Origin: Setaria digitata
Lineage: Eukaryota > Nematoda > Chromadorea > Rhabditida > Setariidae
NCBI GenBank assembly: GCA_003640385.1
Contig: RCAB01000051.1
Coordinates: 62,001 to 126,000, forward strand
DNA: 64,000 nucleotides
Reading direction: 5' to 3'
Made by a program: the position numbers and the translations under genes. Numbering within the stretch: the stretch's first letter is position 1; every line of letters begins with the position of its first letter. Shown one piece after another: positions 38,801 to 55,200 of this stretch. Under the pieces are notes generated by a model, which was not told where the DNA came from, ran no database searches, and worked only from the letters and a program-made list of their open reading frames with translations.

Positions 38801-40532
38801 ATGTGCAACAAGGTTCACTGTACGTTACGATCAAGCGCTGCGCAGAGCTTCTAGGAATGGATAAAACAGGATTCTCGGATCCATACGTGAAAGTGTACGT
38901 GAAAGCAAATTAACGTGAATTTAGTTATTCATTAATAAAATGGAAACCTTTATCTTTTTTGAATTTTTAAACTGAGTTTGTATTTGCAGATTTTAATCGA
39001 AACATTTCTTTTTCAAGCAAAAAAAAACTCAGAATATTTTATTTTCCACATCACTCGAAATCAAATATCTCGTTCGCTAGCTAATCCCTTCGAATTTTGA
39101 CTTAGAATTTCTATTACAAATTTAAACTTTAACTTCTTTCTAAATATTTTTTGACAAGAAGATTTGCATTTCTGTTTTGTTTTTTTCAGTTCACTACTTC
39201 CTCTTACAAATAAAACTCACAGGCAAAAAACGTCAACAAAGAAGAGAACACTGAATCCAGAATTCAATGAGGTCTGTTTAAGGCAATCAAAAAAGTCTCT
39301 TTTGTGACGGCTATTCTTTCTACGAAGTGTAGAACTTAGACCTATTTTATATTGAGAAATTTTTTTTTCATGATAATTGATGGGAAGGAAATTTTTTGCT
39401 GTTTCTTCCAAAGTAATAAAATTTCTTTTAGACATTAACATTTGTGATACCATTCAAAGATTTACCAAAAAAAACGCTCCAAATTGATGTATTTGATAAA
39501 GATGTCGGGAAACACGATGATTATATTGGTTAGTTTGATAACTGCCTAAACTGATAGTTTACATAAACGTGACTGAAATTGGAGTTTTAAGTATTTGTAG
39601 ATGTGGAGATGATGGCAACAGAATTAAGAATAAAACATCATGATTATGCTAAGTGATAACGAATCAAATTAACTCTATTTTTTTGTCAACAAAAACACTT
39701 CTAGCTCTAGAATCCTTCTACAACTTGAATTTTCTTCGGTACATCTACATTTAAATATATCAATGATATATCCCCTTTATTCTTTACAAATAACATCAAA
39801 ATTAAATTAAATTATTTATTTAAGAAGTAAACTTCTATAAATTATAAAAGTTATAGAACCAACTAATTTATAGATTATAAACTTCATGGAGAAGCAGTTT
39901 TGAATTCAAAGAGAAAATTATTTAAAAAATAAATTACCTAGGAATTTATTTAGAAAAAAAAAAGGTATATGTGCTTATCTTAAATGCTAAGCCATACAAT
40001 CTGAGTTGAAACAATTGTAATTGTTAATTATGTAATTATAGATTTGAACTTGGACATCACGGCATAGCATTCTAAGACCTTCACACATCAATTTTGCTAG
40101 TGCACCACTACTCTGTCTATTGGATTAATTTGAAATAATGCTATTTGCTCAACTATTAAAAGAGTAAAGATGTCACGAAACATCTTTGGCCAAAATCTGC
40201 AACTAAGGCATCTTTTACCAGCATTTAGGAGGCATAAAATGAAATGATGAGCCTCTGCCAAAAAATTGCGAATCAGCTGTAATTTGTTTGCAGTTAAAAA
40301 TGGAACGTATGATCCTTTAAACAGGAATTAATATTGATAAACATCATTTATTCATAACATCGATCCATGCAAATTGAGATATCATATCTATCATTCTTCA
40401 CTCTTTCCCCTTCCAGGAAGCATCCTGTTATCCACATCCGCAAAAGGCGAACGTCGGAACCAATGGAATAGTTGCATTCAGAATCCGGGCTATGAGTTCG
40501 AGCAATGGCATAAATTAGAAGTCATCGAATGA
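32839..40532 (+). CDS. rbf-1: Rabphilin homologue (Rab effector with zinc finger and two C2 domains)
   Basis: Synaptic-vesicle Rab3/Rab27 effector (RPH3A in mammals, rbf-1 in C. elegans). Exons: 32839-32915, 33407-33556, 33724-33859, 34083-34175, 34461-34651, 34995-35260, 35579-35701, 35791-about 35864, about 35956-36471, 36820-36871, 37218-37400, 38030-38109, 38208-38282, 38379-38615, 38743-38894, 39190-39271, 39432-39528 and 40417-40532. Roughly 900 residues. The N-terminus has WVCPSDRHLQLRAQLKSGWS, then the Rab-binding zinc finger with CYLC, CVQC, CQKNC and CKIC and the SGAWFYK motif. A Ser/Pro-rich linker follows. C2A contains DKNGFSDPYVKLYL and LDRDRIGSDFLGE; C2B has DKTGFSDPYVKV, KKRTLNPEFNE and FDKDVGKHDDYIGG, so the Ca2+-binding Asp residues are kept. 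The junction around 35864/35956 is the only one I could not fix. Confidence 0.95.
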
Positions 40533-41322
40533 TAGCAAGTCTCTTTTTGCATGAAAAATTGAAAATGCAATCATTTTTCTTGTTCTGCTCAATTGGAAAT
40601 TTGCGTGTACATCACAGCATCACCCTACCACATTTTCTGGAACACTTTCAGTTCTTGCCATACACTTTGTCATAACACTTGCCGTAATCCTCATCACTTT
40701 TGCATTTGTTAACGACCAAATAACTCATCCAAAATATTAGAAAAATTCATAACACCTCCCTTGAAATGGAGAGGAACTGATATTTTAACACTTTAAGTTT
40801 AAATTGAATGCGCAAGCTGGAAGTAGACATCCGGAAGTCTTCTCAACAGGTCTTTGATAGGTTTATATGGTCATAAGAATAAAAATGTGACAAAATACCG
40901 TTATATTTTACAGCAAAATAATATTAACAGGCTAACGTCACCATCATCAATATAACTCGTACATGGCCAGACTTAACTTATTAACTTATGAAACTGATAG
41001 CCGTTCGAACTGTTGATACTTGATCTCCATCTTCAAATTGATCTTCAAACTACTATAAAGAGATGCATATATGCCAATTAATTTAAAGTTAACGACAATC
41101 AACATTGAAACTTTTTATTTGAAATGAAAAGGACAAAATCAAAATGGTAAGCAATAGCTGAGTAAAAAAGAAATTACACAAGTCGTCCAACAGGAACGAA
41201 AAATACAAAGAATCTAATAAAAATATTTCCTAAAAATAAAAATACGAGAAATGCAAGCTATATATAACAAACAAGTAAAAAAAAAAAATAGTTTAACCCA
41301 ATACATTTATAGAACCGCACTG
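40533..41322. other. Convergent 3' flanks, rabphilin and unknown mitochondrial gene
   Basis: About 790 bp between two convergent stop codons. AT-rich with A-runs; no gene seen. Confidence 0.55.
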
Positions 41323-44300
41323 TTAACTTAACCGTTCAGTTTTTTCTGGTGCTGGATTAGGATCACATTCTAACCTAAAAGTTGGTACTTTGACAAGGAA
41401 CGATGTTCGATCTTCTTCCCGCTCCATAGTGAAATTTCCCCTGAAGCAGGAGAAATATTATGTCAATTTATTTGCCTCAGCATCAAGCAAGAAAACTTTC
41501 CATCCTTTTAAAAATTCATTTGCTTTTCACCCCGTCCCAAAGCGATTAATGTAATTTTCACCCCGTCTCAAAGTGATTAATGTAATTATCAACAAGTGCT
41601 TGTAGATTCTGGAATCGAATTATTAAATTAATTCATTAAACTGTGTGAGAAAAGGAGCAATAGATAACGAACCACGCATACGATCCTTTGTCCACTACTA
41701 CACCAACCATACCGCTATACTGAAACGCTGGTTCTTCTGGCGTCAGTCGGGGATTCTGATAAAAATTACGCTCAGATTTAGCTTTTTCAATTATTTCAGA
41801 ATTCCAGTTTGTCAATTTCTTTGCTAATAGAGTAAATTTCACTTTTACTGTAATCTTAAAAACGACTTTTTTCATTATAAGATCTAACCAATACTTGGAC
41901 CTCTTCATTATTCCTACTACACCCATGGACAACTACTGAAGCACGCTGCAACGGTAATAAGAAAATAGACGTACTCCTCCAGCAATGTTTGGCATTTTCT
42001 GTTGCTGCATATTGCTCAAACTATAAACTTTCATTTCTCTCGAACGAATAATTATAGGACAAGGTCTTAAATTTTCCAGACGTATCACATAACGCCACTG
42101 CAACTGGTAAAGATTAACACATATAAGATAAACGGAGTAATAAAGCAGAAGGTGTAAGGCCTGACAGACCTGATTAAAATTTAAAATTTGCTGTTTTTCA
42201 AATTTGCCTGGTACTGGACAACTTTGTTATGAAAAAATCCCAATCGAAAAATAATCAGTAATTAACTTTTAAAGCTTCCCTCACTGAAAACATTGAGTCG
42301 CGTTTCCCCTTAATAATAATTAATAACAAAAGTGAAACAGACCCAGTGCTTTTGCTGCCCACTAACTGTATTTAATCCAAGATAAAATGTGATCACAGTT
42401 ACCTGAAAAAAACCTTAGCCCGACCAAATTTTAACAAACTGAGCGTTAAAAAGGAGCATATTAAATAAAACTGAAGAGACAAAATATGAACAAAGGATAG
42501 TAGAATAAAATAGCTTAGATGATAAAATTTCGAGTGAAACGATTTTACGAAAAATGAAAAACAGAAATGGCAATCTACGGAATTCATTCATACTTCAGTA
42601 GCATTAAAAAAAAAAAAAAAAAACGTATTGAATAAAGCATGATAATACTGCGCTAACTAAATGAACTGACAGGTCTTTAAATCGAGAAAAAATGCTATAG
42701 CATAGAAGTATATATATAAAACTTCTATGCTATAGCATATGTATATTATCATGTTAGCAAAGAGTTTATTATCCAAAATTATTCAAAACTAATTTTTGAG
42801 TCTCAATATTGTAAATGAGAATGTGCACTTCATCTTTATCTTCACTTTAAATGCTTACGCAATGAAAGATTTCTCTCCCAACAATACATCAGAATTTGAA
42901 AAAATATAAAATTAACCATATAAAAACTCAACATAATCAAAAAAATATCGGGAGAAATTTTACCCGTATACCATCTGTAGTTTCGCGATAAGCAAAGTGA
43001 GGTTTGAGTTGGTTCAATACGGAATTTGAGTGCTGACTTATTAAGAAGCTTGGTTCCTTACGTACACTGAATATGAGGTCTAAAAGTAAAGAAAGTATGA
43101 CATTTGCATTGAAAATGAACAAACAAATACATATGAAGTAATATGTTACCGTTATCCTCCACTGCTGTACATTCGAAAAGATCACGGAACAGGTTGTGAG
43201 CGATAGGCCGCGTGATATGTGTTCTGTATGGTATAATTTCATCATGAGGAACGCAATCCATTCCAAATACAACAGTAAGGACTTTCTCACCGTGAATCGT
43301 ACCTGAGTCTTCCAAATATGACGTGATATCTACAGGGAAATGCTGGAAAAAGAGAAAATGGAAAAATCTTTAGAGATAAATTTCATAAAGCTTGAGATTC
43401 GGGAAACTTTGGCTGATATAATATGACTTATAAATACAAACAATGAAAAAAAGTGCCACTGCTGTAAGCACTCAAATGAAAAACTTCCCAGTGCGCACGA
43501 ATAAAATTTTCACGCTGAAATTAATGAAATGTTGAATAAGTCCGTATAAAAAACCTTTTACATTTTTGCAAGATAACCAGGTGTAACTTCCTGTCTAGCC
43601 TATCCTTTTAAAAGTCTCTTCATCATTTAGGATAGGCTATCAAATATACAAACGTTTAAATAAGAACAAACCATATTTTTCCAATCACCACAATGAACAA
43701 GTACTTGATAAAATAATGACTTATGAGTTATTACCACCGGATCATCATCACTGAAAAAACATGCCTGAAGATTCTGACAAACACCTTAAAACAGATAAAT
43801 CACTGCTCTCGAAAAAAAGGAACTTTTAATAGAACTGGAATTTATTTAAAACACGATATCCCAACAAAAGTCTCATCTCAAATAACAGTAAAACCATCTT
43901 TCTGTTACCGTTGATCTTATGATTTAAAAAAAAAAAAAAAAAATACGGAAAGCAATTATAGCATTATTAACAAAGTCCTGGAATAAATAATGCATCCTAC
44001 GAGAACAGAAAAAAAACAATTAATCAAATAACTGCAAAAAGAATATGCTTGGAAACAAAACAAAGAAAAACCATACTTCGTATTTACCAGCTTTTCTTCG
44101 ACCGAACATGGAAAGGAACATAGAATGATGCCCCTGTAGGGAAAGGTCTTATGGATAAATAACTGCAAAAATGGTATTTTGTTAATAATTCACGAAAAGC
44201 ATATTACAAACTCAAATCAGAACTTACGCAAGAATTATTATCACCATGTCGATTACTACTGACAAGATAATATAATAATATGGGGCTCATTCTGCTTTTC

Positions 44301-44627
44301 AGGTGTATATCAAACGCTAACGAGTCAAAACTTAACAATGTTCGTCTTAATAAAGCAAGATCGAAATCCTACCTGACCTGGCGTATAAGGCTCATCGTCA
44401 GTTTGCATAACTGTTAATCGGCCTAAATCCTTGAGAAATACATTCCTGTTCCCTTCACGTAGTCTAAAAATTGTTCCTCACCAAATTAGCCAGAATTATA
44501 TTTGAAAACAGACTAACAAAGCTGGAAGAATGCGACTTTACCTTGCCAATAAATTAGTCGATGTGAGGAATGACCGGACTGGAGCGATTCTAAACATTAG
44601 ACCCCGCCAGGTCAATAATCCAGCCAT
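41323..44627 (-). CDS. Unrecognised protein with mitochondrial presequence
   Basis: Seven exons on the minus strand: 44627-44542, 44463-44373, 43342-43150, 43079-42964, 41945-41921, 41847-41673 and 41440-41323. All phases close, giving 267 residues. The first 29, starting MAGLLTWRGLMFRIAPVRSF, are basic with no acidic residue and look like a mitochondrial targeting signal. The rest is soluble with no obvious membrane helix. Landmarks are MQTDDEPYTPGQHFPVDI, VVFGMDCVPHDEIIPYRTHI, NQLKPHFAYRETTDGIR and the C-terminal VKVPTFRLECDPNPAPEKTE. I do not recognise the family. The 25-base exon 41945-41921 is the weakest call: other splice choices there are possible. It follows COQ5 on the same strand after 530 bp, which fits a mitochondrial role. 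Confidence 0.8.
41524..41585. repeat. 31-bp tandem duplication
   Basis: Two adjacent copies, 41524-41554 and 41555-41585, of a unit beginning TTTTCACCCCGTC. They differ at two C/T positions. Lies in the last intron of the unknown mitochondrial gene. Confidence 0.9.
42692..42738. repeat. Perfect 18-bp inverted repeat (hairpin)
   Basis: Arms ATGCTATAGCATAGAAGT (42692-42709) and its exact reverse complement (42721-42738) flank an 11-base TA-rich loop. Each arm also contains the small palindrome TGCTATAGCA. Intronic; function unknown. Could be the remnant of a MITE, but no target duplication is evident. Confidence 0.9.
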
Positions 44628-45157
44628 TTCACCGTATCAATTCAACCATGCGACCAGCACCTTCTTCACTCCCAAATTCTGCTACAATTTCAAAGCATGA
44701 CCCCTGTTAACGAAATATTACGCACTACGCTTTTCCCTCCCACCGAAAATTATCCATATCCGCAATAACCTATGAGCATGTTATTGGTTAGTATTGTTCC
44801 ACAAATCAATCATAACATATCACTTAACTGGAACATTAGTTACATAAATTAACTGCTAAAACACTCCAAATCCTGAAACTCATTTTCGGAATTTCAAAAT
44901 CTTTGCGAAATCTAAATTTCGCTTTTTTTTTCGAAGGTTCTGAATTCCAGAGAAGACTTTCAAGGTTTTGAGCATTTCAGCACAGAATATATTTTGAGAG
45001 CAATTACAAATATAAGTGACAGATAAACTATTACTAGGATGTAAAGTGCCAAAAACAAACAATGTAGATCACTTTCAAAATATATATTTTATTCATTTAT
45101 CATAGATATTGAAAAATACAAAATAGTCTGGAAGAGAGAGAGAAACAACTAGGAATG
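44628..45157. other. Spacer between COQ5 and the unknown mitochondrial gene
   Basis: 530 bp between two genes on the minus strand. Contains no exon. Short enough to be an operon-type intercistronic region or a compact promoter. No decisive signal is visible. Confidence 0.5.
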
Positions 45158-47775
<2,618 letters not shown>

Positions 47776-49242
47776 GTTAATTTGGAACAATATTTCGGAC
47801 AATGAACACAGGTAAACTAAATAAATCGACAGTATTACACTTGAATAATTAAATCCCGGTCAGCCAATTAAGTCATTATCAATGCCTACTTCTTAAATAA
47901 TAGTACATCATGTTAGAAACATTTACTATCGCTACCTGACACCCCGTCAGTTACCATATTTTTCGGTCTTTAAAACAGGACCTTTACCTTAGCATTCGCC
48001 AGTTCCAAAAAATATTTCCGCAACTTTCTCTCGGTCACAGTATTGGTAAGCCTTGTCAGTTATTGGACTCTTCTGAAGCTCCAAACACCGATGCGAGTAC
48101 AATTTTAAAAAGAGGCTCACACCCCAGCTAAATGGTTAAGCTCTAATCAACTAATGTGTAGTTCGGATTCCACGGGCCGCACATCAGGTAGCGCCGGTTG
48201 ACTTTCGTTTCCCAGCCATTCTCACGTGTTGTTTATTGGGCAAGGTTAGTCCCTCTGATGTTGTTTGTCTTCCTATTTGCTACAGCGAAGAATTAAACAG
48301 GTAAACAAGTATTACTGAGCACACTTTTGCAGTACTACAATGCTCCAGCCATCTGATCGCCTTAAATTAGAAAAGACTAAGTGAAAAATCCGGCATATAG
48401 TTCTAAATCATCAGTTTCTTCATCGCGTAAGACTCGTGCATTCCACATATGTTTGTTTTTCTTTCCCGACATCCTTATATATTGCAGTAATAAATAGTTA
48501 ATTGCTACAAGAAAAATTGGACCAGAAACATTTGTCGACATAAATGTGCTGAATTTTTTGCATTCAGCAGTAATAACTATTTATTTGCTGGTTTTATTTC
48601 TATTATTGGTTTCATTTTAAGTTTTTCAGGTTTATGCAAGAAAGCATAAAGAGGATTTATGAGCAAATACATAATAGTAAAATATCGTCCAGGTTTTAAA
48701 TACATTTCTGTTTATTATTGAACTTTTTAGTTGAAAGTAATGATTTTTGATTGTTTTAGGTGATTGAAATTACTTTTTAATGGTTGATACGAAATTGAGC
48801 TGCATAATCTGAGTAGTAATTTGAAGAAATGTTGCAGTGGAGTATTACATCATTGTACTGGATATACAACTGAACCAAAAATACCATTTGGTGATTTGTT
48901 GAGGAAGCCACTATCATTGCCAGCGATCATATGGCAGAGTGATAAATCTAAGTTTGTTGCACATTTCCATATTAAAAATTCATGAAGTATTAATGCTGGC
49001 CAGTGATCAGTTTCAAATAGATTTAGGTAGAATTCAAATAAAAAATTTGTACGAAGAATATCGTTCTGGAAGCTATTGCATCCCCCTACCGTTGAGAAAC
49101 GTGTTGAAGTGAATTCCTGGGTTAGAACTCAGCTTACTACTCCTGTCTAGTTTCTTGAAAGGTGAAAAGTAGTCTTAATAGAGTAAAATTTAACAAAAAG
49201 TTTGAGTTTGATATGGTACAGTTTAGATATTTTTCTTCTCAG
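47776..49242. other. Divergent region COQ5/CYLD, with a possible upstream CYLD exon
   Basis: Carries the 5' flanks of COQ5 (-) and CYLD (+). The part near 48150-48260 is less AT-rich than its surroundings. An open segment at 48838-48951 reads TTEPKIPFGDLLRKPLSLPA and could be a CYLD exon (see findings). Otherwise nothing is seen. Confidence 0.5.
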
Positions 49243-49258
49243 GATTCTTTCAAAAGTA

Positions 49259-52200
49259 ATGGTAAACAATACAACTGGCCATCATGCTGTTGCTGCATCG
49301 TTAATTATATCATTATTGCTTGAAAACTGTGACGGTAAATTATATGATCGAAAACGAAAACGTTTTTCTGCTAAAATTAAGGTTTTTTTTTTTCTATTGC
49401 TTGTTCTTCTTTATGTATTTACTTGACAAGATATATCTTAATAAATTTAATGGCTAAAATAATGCCTTGTTTGTTAATTTGACATTTTCTTCACTTAATT
49501 AATCTAGTAAACAGGATTTGCTAGCAGACTACATTAATTTTTAAAAGGTATCACTGTCGGAGCTGCAATTCAAGTGTTTAAAATATTGTTGATTACTTGC
49601 TGTTACAAATGACCTTCCGAATTTATTTTTCATACATCTTGCAGAATGAGATATTTTTCTTTAGGTTGGAAGGGGCCATTTGTTACACTCTGCAGTGGAA
49701 GATGACTTGGCCATACAACAGTTTAATGATACACAAAGTGAAATAAATAATTCGACTGAAAAAGAAAAGGATATTTTGTTTATGAAATGTCTTGAATTTG
49801 GTGATGTTTATCTACGGGTATCCACAGCAAAGGTGTATTTTATAGTTGATAAGAACTTCCTTGTTATTCTATGGAGAAATTTCTGTATGAGATGTCCTAC
49901 CGTAAAAATACATTGTCTTAGCATAACTTCGCTAGAGATTAGTGTCTTCTTCGTTTAATTTTGAAGTTACGAATGTAAAAACTGCTTCAATTTTCGTAAT
50001 TTTATAACTTCCAGGTCGCTTTATTGACAGATTTTGAAACTTCATTATTGAAAGCAGTTAATGACATTGAAAATCGGTTTCGTTTTCATCAGTGTTCTGA
50101 TTTGTTCAATTTTGTGAGTCAGTTAAGCCTTGGAGATCGTGTGAGTGTACAGGTTTGCACTTCTAATGTTAGGTGCCAAGTGAAAGTATTAATTCAGTGA
50201 AGATTTCTTTCAATAGTTCTGATATGAAGAATCCATAAGTGGTGTAAACAAAAGTCAAAAAAGTGTTTACTCTCGAAAAAGATTTTGTTTGAGATAAGTT
50301 ATGTTTCGCTTGCATGTGAAAGATAAGAATCTGAATTGTTGGTAACATAAAGGGAATTGTAGGAAGTGTCTAAAAGCCTAGTGTTTTTTTTTTAACTTCT
50401 TTCATTTAAATTAAAATAAGAATAAACTGGTTATTGCTTTTTTATGAAAAAAATCCTACGCTGAGTGAGCAAATAGTTCTTTAGGTTAATGGAAATAAAA
50501 GACTTGGTTATGAATCATATTTTAAAAAGTTATATATTGTTTACTAGGTTATTATCTCTTGGAAATTCTATAGATTTAAATTCAAATCAGACTTATTATT
50601 TATGATTTTAAAAAATTATATTTCACGTCATTCTCTTGTTCAGCTCCAAAAAGTTGCAGCTTAAAACAAGAGCTGGTGAGGATCGAGCAGCTGAAGGATG
50701 TTTTAGGCCAGGTTGGGTAGAATGGTTCGGTGAACCTATTCCGGAGAGTGGATGCTTATTCGGTATACGTCTTGAAGTAAGGACACTTCTAATGTTTCAG
50801 TAATGATATTAGAATGAACTACTCTAAATTGAAGGAAGCTAGAGCCCTTAATGTGTAAGCCTAAAGTGGCTTCAATCAGCGGGCAAAAAAAAAATTGCTT
50901 TATAAGTGATATTATTTCCCCTATGTTCATAGAGGAGTGGAAATATTCTACCAGTGATAGTAGATGGAAATAGGATGCTTGAATTATTTTATTTTTATTT
51001 TCTATTTTTTTCATCTTTAAAGTTCCTGTGAAGTAGTGGTGAATAGTTCAGTGATCCTGTTCTGGTAGTGTTGCTTATTCGGTATATGTCTTGAAGTGAC
51101 AACATTTCTAGTGTTTCAATAGTGATATTAAAAAAAAAAAAAAAATGAAGAAACGAAGAAAAAGAGCAGAAGTAATGCAGCTACAGTGAGCAGTATTTTA
51201 GTTCATTAAATGAGTTCCTTAATTATGGAAAGTGGGCTTTCACAGAAAACTAAAGTCTTTAAAAGTTTTGGAATTCCAAATAATTCGTATTGTAAGATGT
51301 GGCTTGACAGTTATTTCTTTAAATATGCACTTATTTCTGTAACGCTGTAGTAATTGCGATAAAAATAACGATATTAACTTCAGTAAAAGATAATTTTTTC
51401 CGGTCTATTTTCGCATTTTCTTTCTCTTTCCTGCTCTGTGTCTCTATTTGGTTCTGTTCATAAACATTAATTCGTAATTCTGTTGTAGATAAAAAATAAA
51501 AATAACCGAATGGTAACCGGTTTTGCTGAAATGCTGTCTTCTAATATTAATATTAATGTGACATTTAAGGTACTTTTTCACTTCAGTTCTAAAGAAGTCT
51601 TCCACCAGTAATTCGAAATCTTGGGGAAATAAATTTCGAATTAGGCAATTATTAATCATCCAAAATATCAGTCCACAATCTTTAAAGGCCGATGAATGAG
51701 AAAATATTACTCACAAACATGTTGTGAAGAAACAACCAAAATGATTAAACAGATGAAATTTTTTTGAAAATTTTATGATTAATGAAGCATGAAATTAAGA
51801 TTAAATCTAATGAAATTTTGAAAATATTTTTAATTTGGAGTTCAAATCCAAGATGTTCAAATCCAGTTATCGCAAATCATCAGTCGGATTACTTAAGTTA
51901 ACTGAAATCTTTTGGTGACTTTGTCCTATGTTGATTTATTACAGCCTGTAAGATTTCGCATCAATTCTTCATTCATTACTTTCTAACTCTTTAATACTTA
52001 CTGTTGACTTTCGTTATTAAAGTGAAAATGTACCACGGTTATTCATGATCGATTCTATCTCTGGACTTCCATTTTATCTGTGATCAATTTATCAGTTATC
52101 TTTTTGGTCAGATTTCCTTTCTAACCTCTTTCGAAAAATTTTTTATCTTCAGTGCTTTTATTCAGAAACGATCTATTTAATTTTCTTTTTTAAAACTCGA

Positions 52201-55200
52201 AGTCTTTTTTTTTTGAACTCTTTCATTATAGACCAGTCACATACGTACCATATGATTGATCTATAACAAAAAACTTGAAATATATATTTATATATAATAT
52301 ATATCATTTCATTTCATTTCCGTCTTTTGCCATTTGTATTTCCATTCAGTGAAAAATCAACTTTTCCTACTTTTTATTCGAACGTAGAGCAGTCAGTCAT
52401 TCATTTTTATTGCGATTTTCCGTAAAAGACAAGAAGTGAATGAATGTTCTACGGGAAAGTCTACATCGACAGACAACACAATACGTTGTGTTTGATTGTT
52501 ATCTAGTTCAGTTCCTGATTATAGGATGTGTGGAAGTGTAATAGTGTAATAAAGGGAAGGAGGACGAGCTGTGTTCATCAGGATTTGGAATAAAGCTGAT
52601 TATAAAATTAGTTCTTGCGGTGTGAGGGACATTTTTAGTATTAGCAGTGATGACTTATAGGGATATAGTCCCAGAGCTAGGCCCAAGGAGTTGATAGAAA
52701 GCACACGTCAATGCACGATTTTTCGTGTGATTTCAAAGCGACACTTGCCCAAGTGCTACTTGAAATTCGGTTTGCTTTGTTTCCGCAAAAGTCTGTTTTC
52801 GAATCGGTTGGCGCAGAATTTTGATGCAGGTATTCGAGTTCTCTTTTATTATTCTGATCCTTGCAATTCTTTTATTCATTTAAATAAAATTAAAAGTTAT
52901 ATTAAAGATTCCATTTAATGCATTTACTTCGTGTAGACCACTGCGTGCATGTTTTTTTGATTGATTTTCGGATGCGGAGTTGCTTGTTACCAGATGGAGA
53001 GTTTGGAAGCAGAACAATCATTCTCGGGACCAGATTGAACATCTATTCTGTTCACCCTTTCCTTTCCATCTCAAGCGGTTTCTCTACTTATGCTTCGTGA
53101 TTGGTTTCACCCAATATTTCTTTGAATATGACAACTTCTTTATTCTGCATAATAAATCACAGAATTTTCTCTATCAATAGTTGCTGCTAATTTTTGTGTA
53201 CCATTCCTAAATAGTTTGTTATTTTGGATTTATTTTTGCTTACGTTTACAGCTTATGGAATTTTTATTTCGTTATAGTGTACTTTTAGTCTCTTTACATA
53301 ATAATCACTCCTAAATAATCAACAATTGTACTTCTGTCAGGTTTCACACACTTCATTTACACCGGTTATAATGCAACGATTCAAGGTTTAAGAAATCATA
53401 AAATCATATATTTAGAAAATCTAGCTAAAGAAATCAAACAAACTGTTGTAGTGAGAATAAAATGACTAATCTAATTTAAATTCGACCAAATAAAGTCGTA
53501 AAAACTGAACAGTGGATAAAAGAAAGTCTTTTCTCAGTTTTAAGATTGAATTCTGTTTGACTGGAAGTTTTAATTTGGCGTATTTTGCAGAGTGCTGTTG
53601 GGGATATGGATGGATTTTTCAATGGTCGACGACTGTTTGTAGCTCCCCGTAATGGAGCTGTTCTAGTAAGTGGAGATCGTCTGAGAAATCCGCGAAATGT
53701 AAGCATTTTGGATGAGGATCCAACCTTCTCCGTTTATGGCTTTTCATCACATGTGGATCGCTGTCTTCGTGGCTGTTCCCCGTTACGGCAAGTCTCGGAA
53801 TTTTATCAGTTGATATTTTATGTAAATTTTATTTGGTTAACAAATAGGGTAGTTTTGCTGTGAATAGAATGACTGGGATAATAAATTTTAATCTAATAGC
53901 TAATTTTTTTTTTAATTGGTTTTGATTCAGATGTGGAGGATGCGATTCGACTGAAGTTCCTGTATCAGTGCCAACGACTCAAAATGAAGGCATTATTATT
54001 CCGATAAAATATCTCGAAAATAATACCAATACTAATAACAGCAGTAATGTTTCTTCCAGTCGTCCGGTAATTCGAGAAATTCCTATTCAAATTATGTCAG
54101 CAACAAAAGGAAGCCATAGCCAAGTATCGTTACCAAGCTGTCCACCATCATCTGCTTCATCAGCTTTCCAGGGATTTCCTGTGGATAGTACAGATGGATT
54201 GTAAGTGTTTCTTTACAAATTCGAGTTATCCTGTACTAAACCGACTAATTTTCATTCGTTTCTTTCGCAGTAGCTTGAAACTGCGGTTTAATTAATAAAC
54301 ACGGCTGCAAAACGGTGGAGGCTTTTGTTTTGTTGATTACCAGAATTATTTAAAACTATTTCAGTTTAATAAATTCGGATGTTCATCAGAGACATCAATC
54401 ACAGCAGAAAATAGATACAAGTGTGAAAGTTTCATCGTTGAAAAACCCTCTTTACGACAGTCTTCCATCGGAAACATCATGTTTGAAGGATTCACTTCGC
54501 AGTTTAATGGGAACAAGACCAGCAAAACTTCCTATAGCTACAGAAACAATGAGGTTGAGTTCTTTACAATTTGAAGGTGTAAACTTTGTGAAAGAAAAAG
54601 AAAGCCGATGAAAAAAAAAATGCCTTTGTTTTGTAATTTGCAAAGGTTGGGATCACATTGTAGGATCACTGTATGTTTGCATTTCTGAAGCAGTTTCATA
54701 ATTGTTTCATAGCATTTGAATACAACGAATGGTTTCTACCATTTAATTTTTAAATGCATTTCTAACATGAAAGATGAGTAAATTCTTACTAAGGTTGAAA
54801 TCAAATGAAGGCGGATTAATGGAAGGTGATCGTGTAGTTTGGTTTGATGCACTAGGTATACCACGCCGAGGAACAGCGCGATGGATTGGTTATCTGCGTG
54901 GACATACGAACATTTATGTTGGAGTTGATTTTGTTAGTTTTTTGAATATCAAGTTTGTTCATATGTTTTTCTCTGGAATTTATGATTAAGCGCAAGATTT
55001 TTACGATTGTGCCATAACTTCCGAGAATTTTTTGGAAAATGAAACGTCATACAGCTATTGTTCTGAAAAGCGGAAAATTGATGGTTCCGGGTTGCATCAA
55101 AAGTGCAGTTTTTATCTGTATCTCTGTCTGTTTGTCCTTTTGTTATTTAATTCATTTCGCCGTAGGGCCTTACTATGTATTCTTTTCTTTGAATTGTCTT

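Noticed and set aside
52691..53180. Open frames in the large CYLD intron
   Set aside because: No consensus splice boundaries in a phase that fits the neighbouring exons, which join directly in phase 0.
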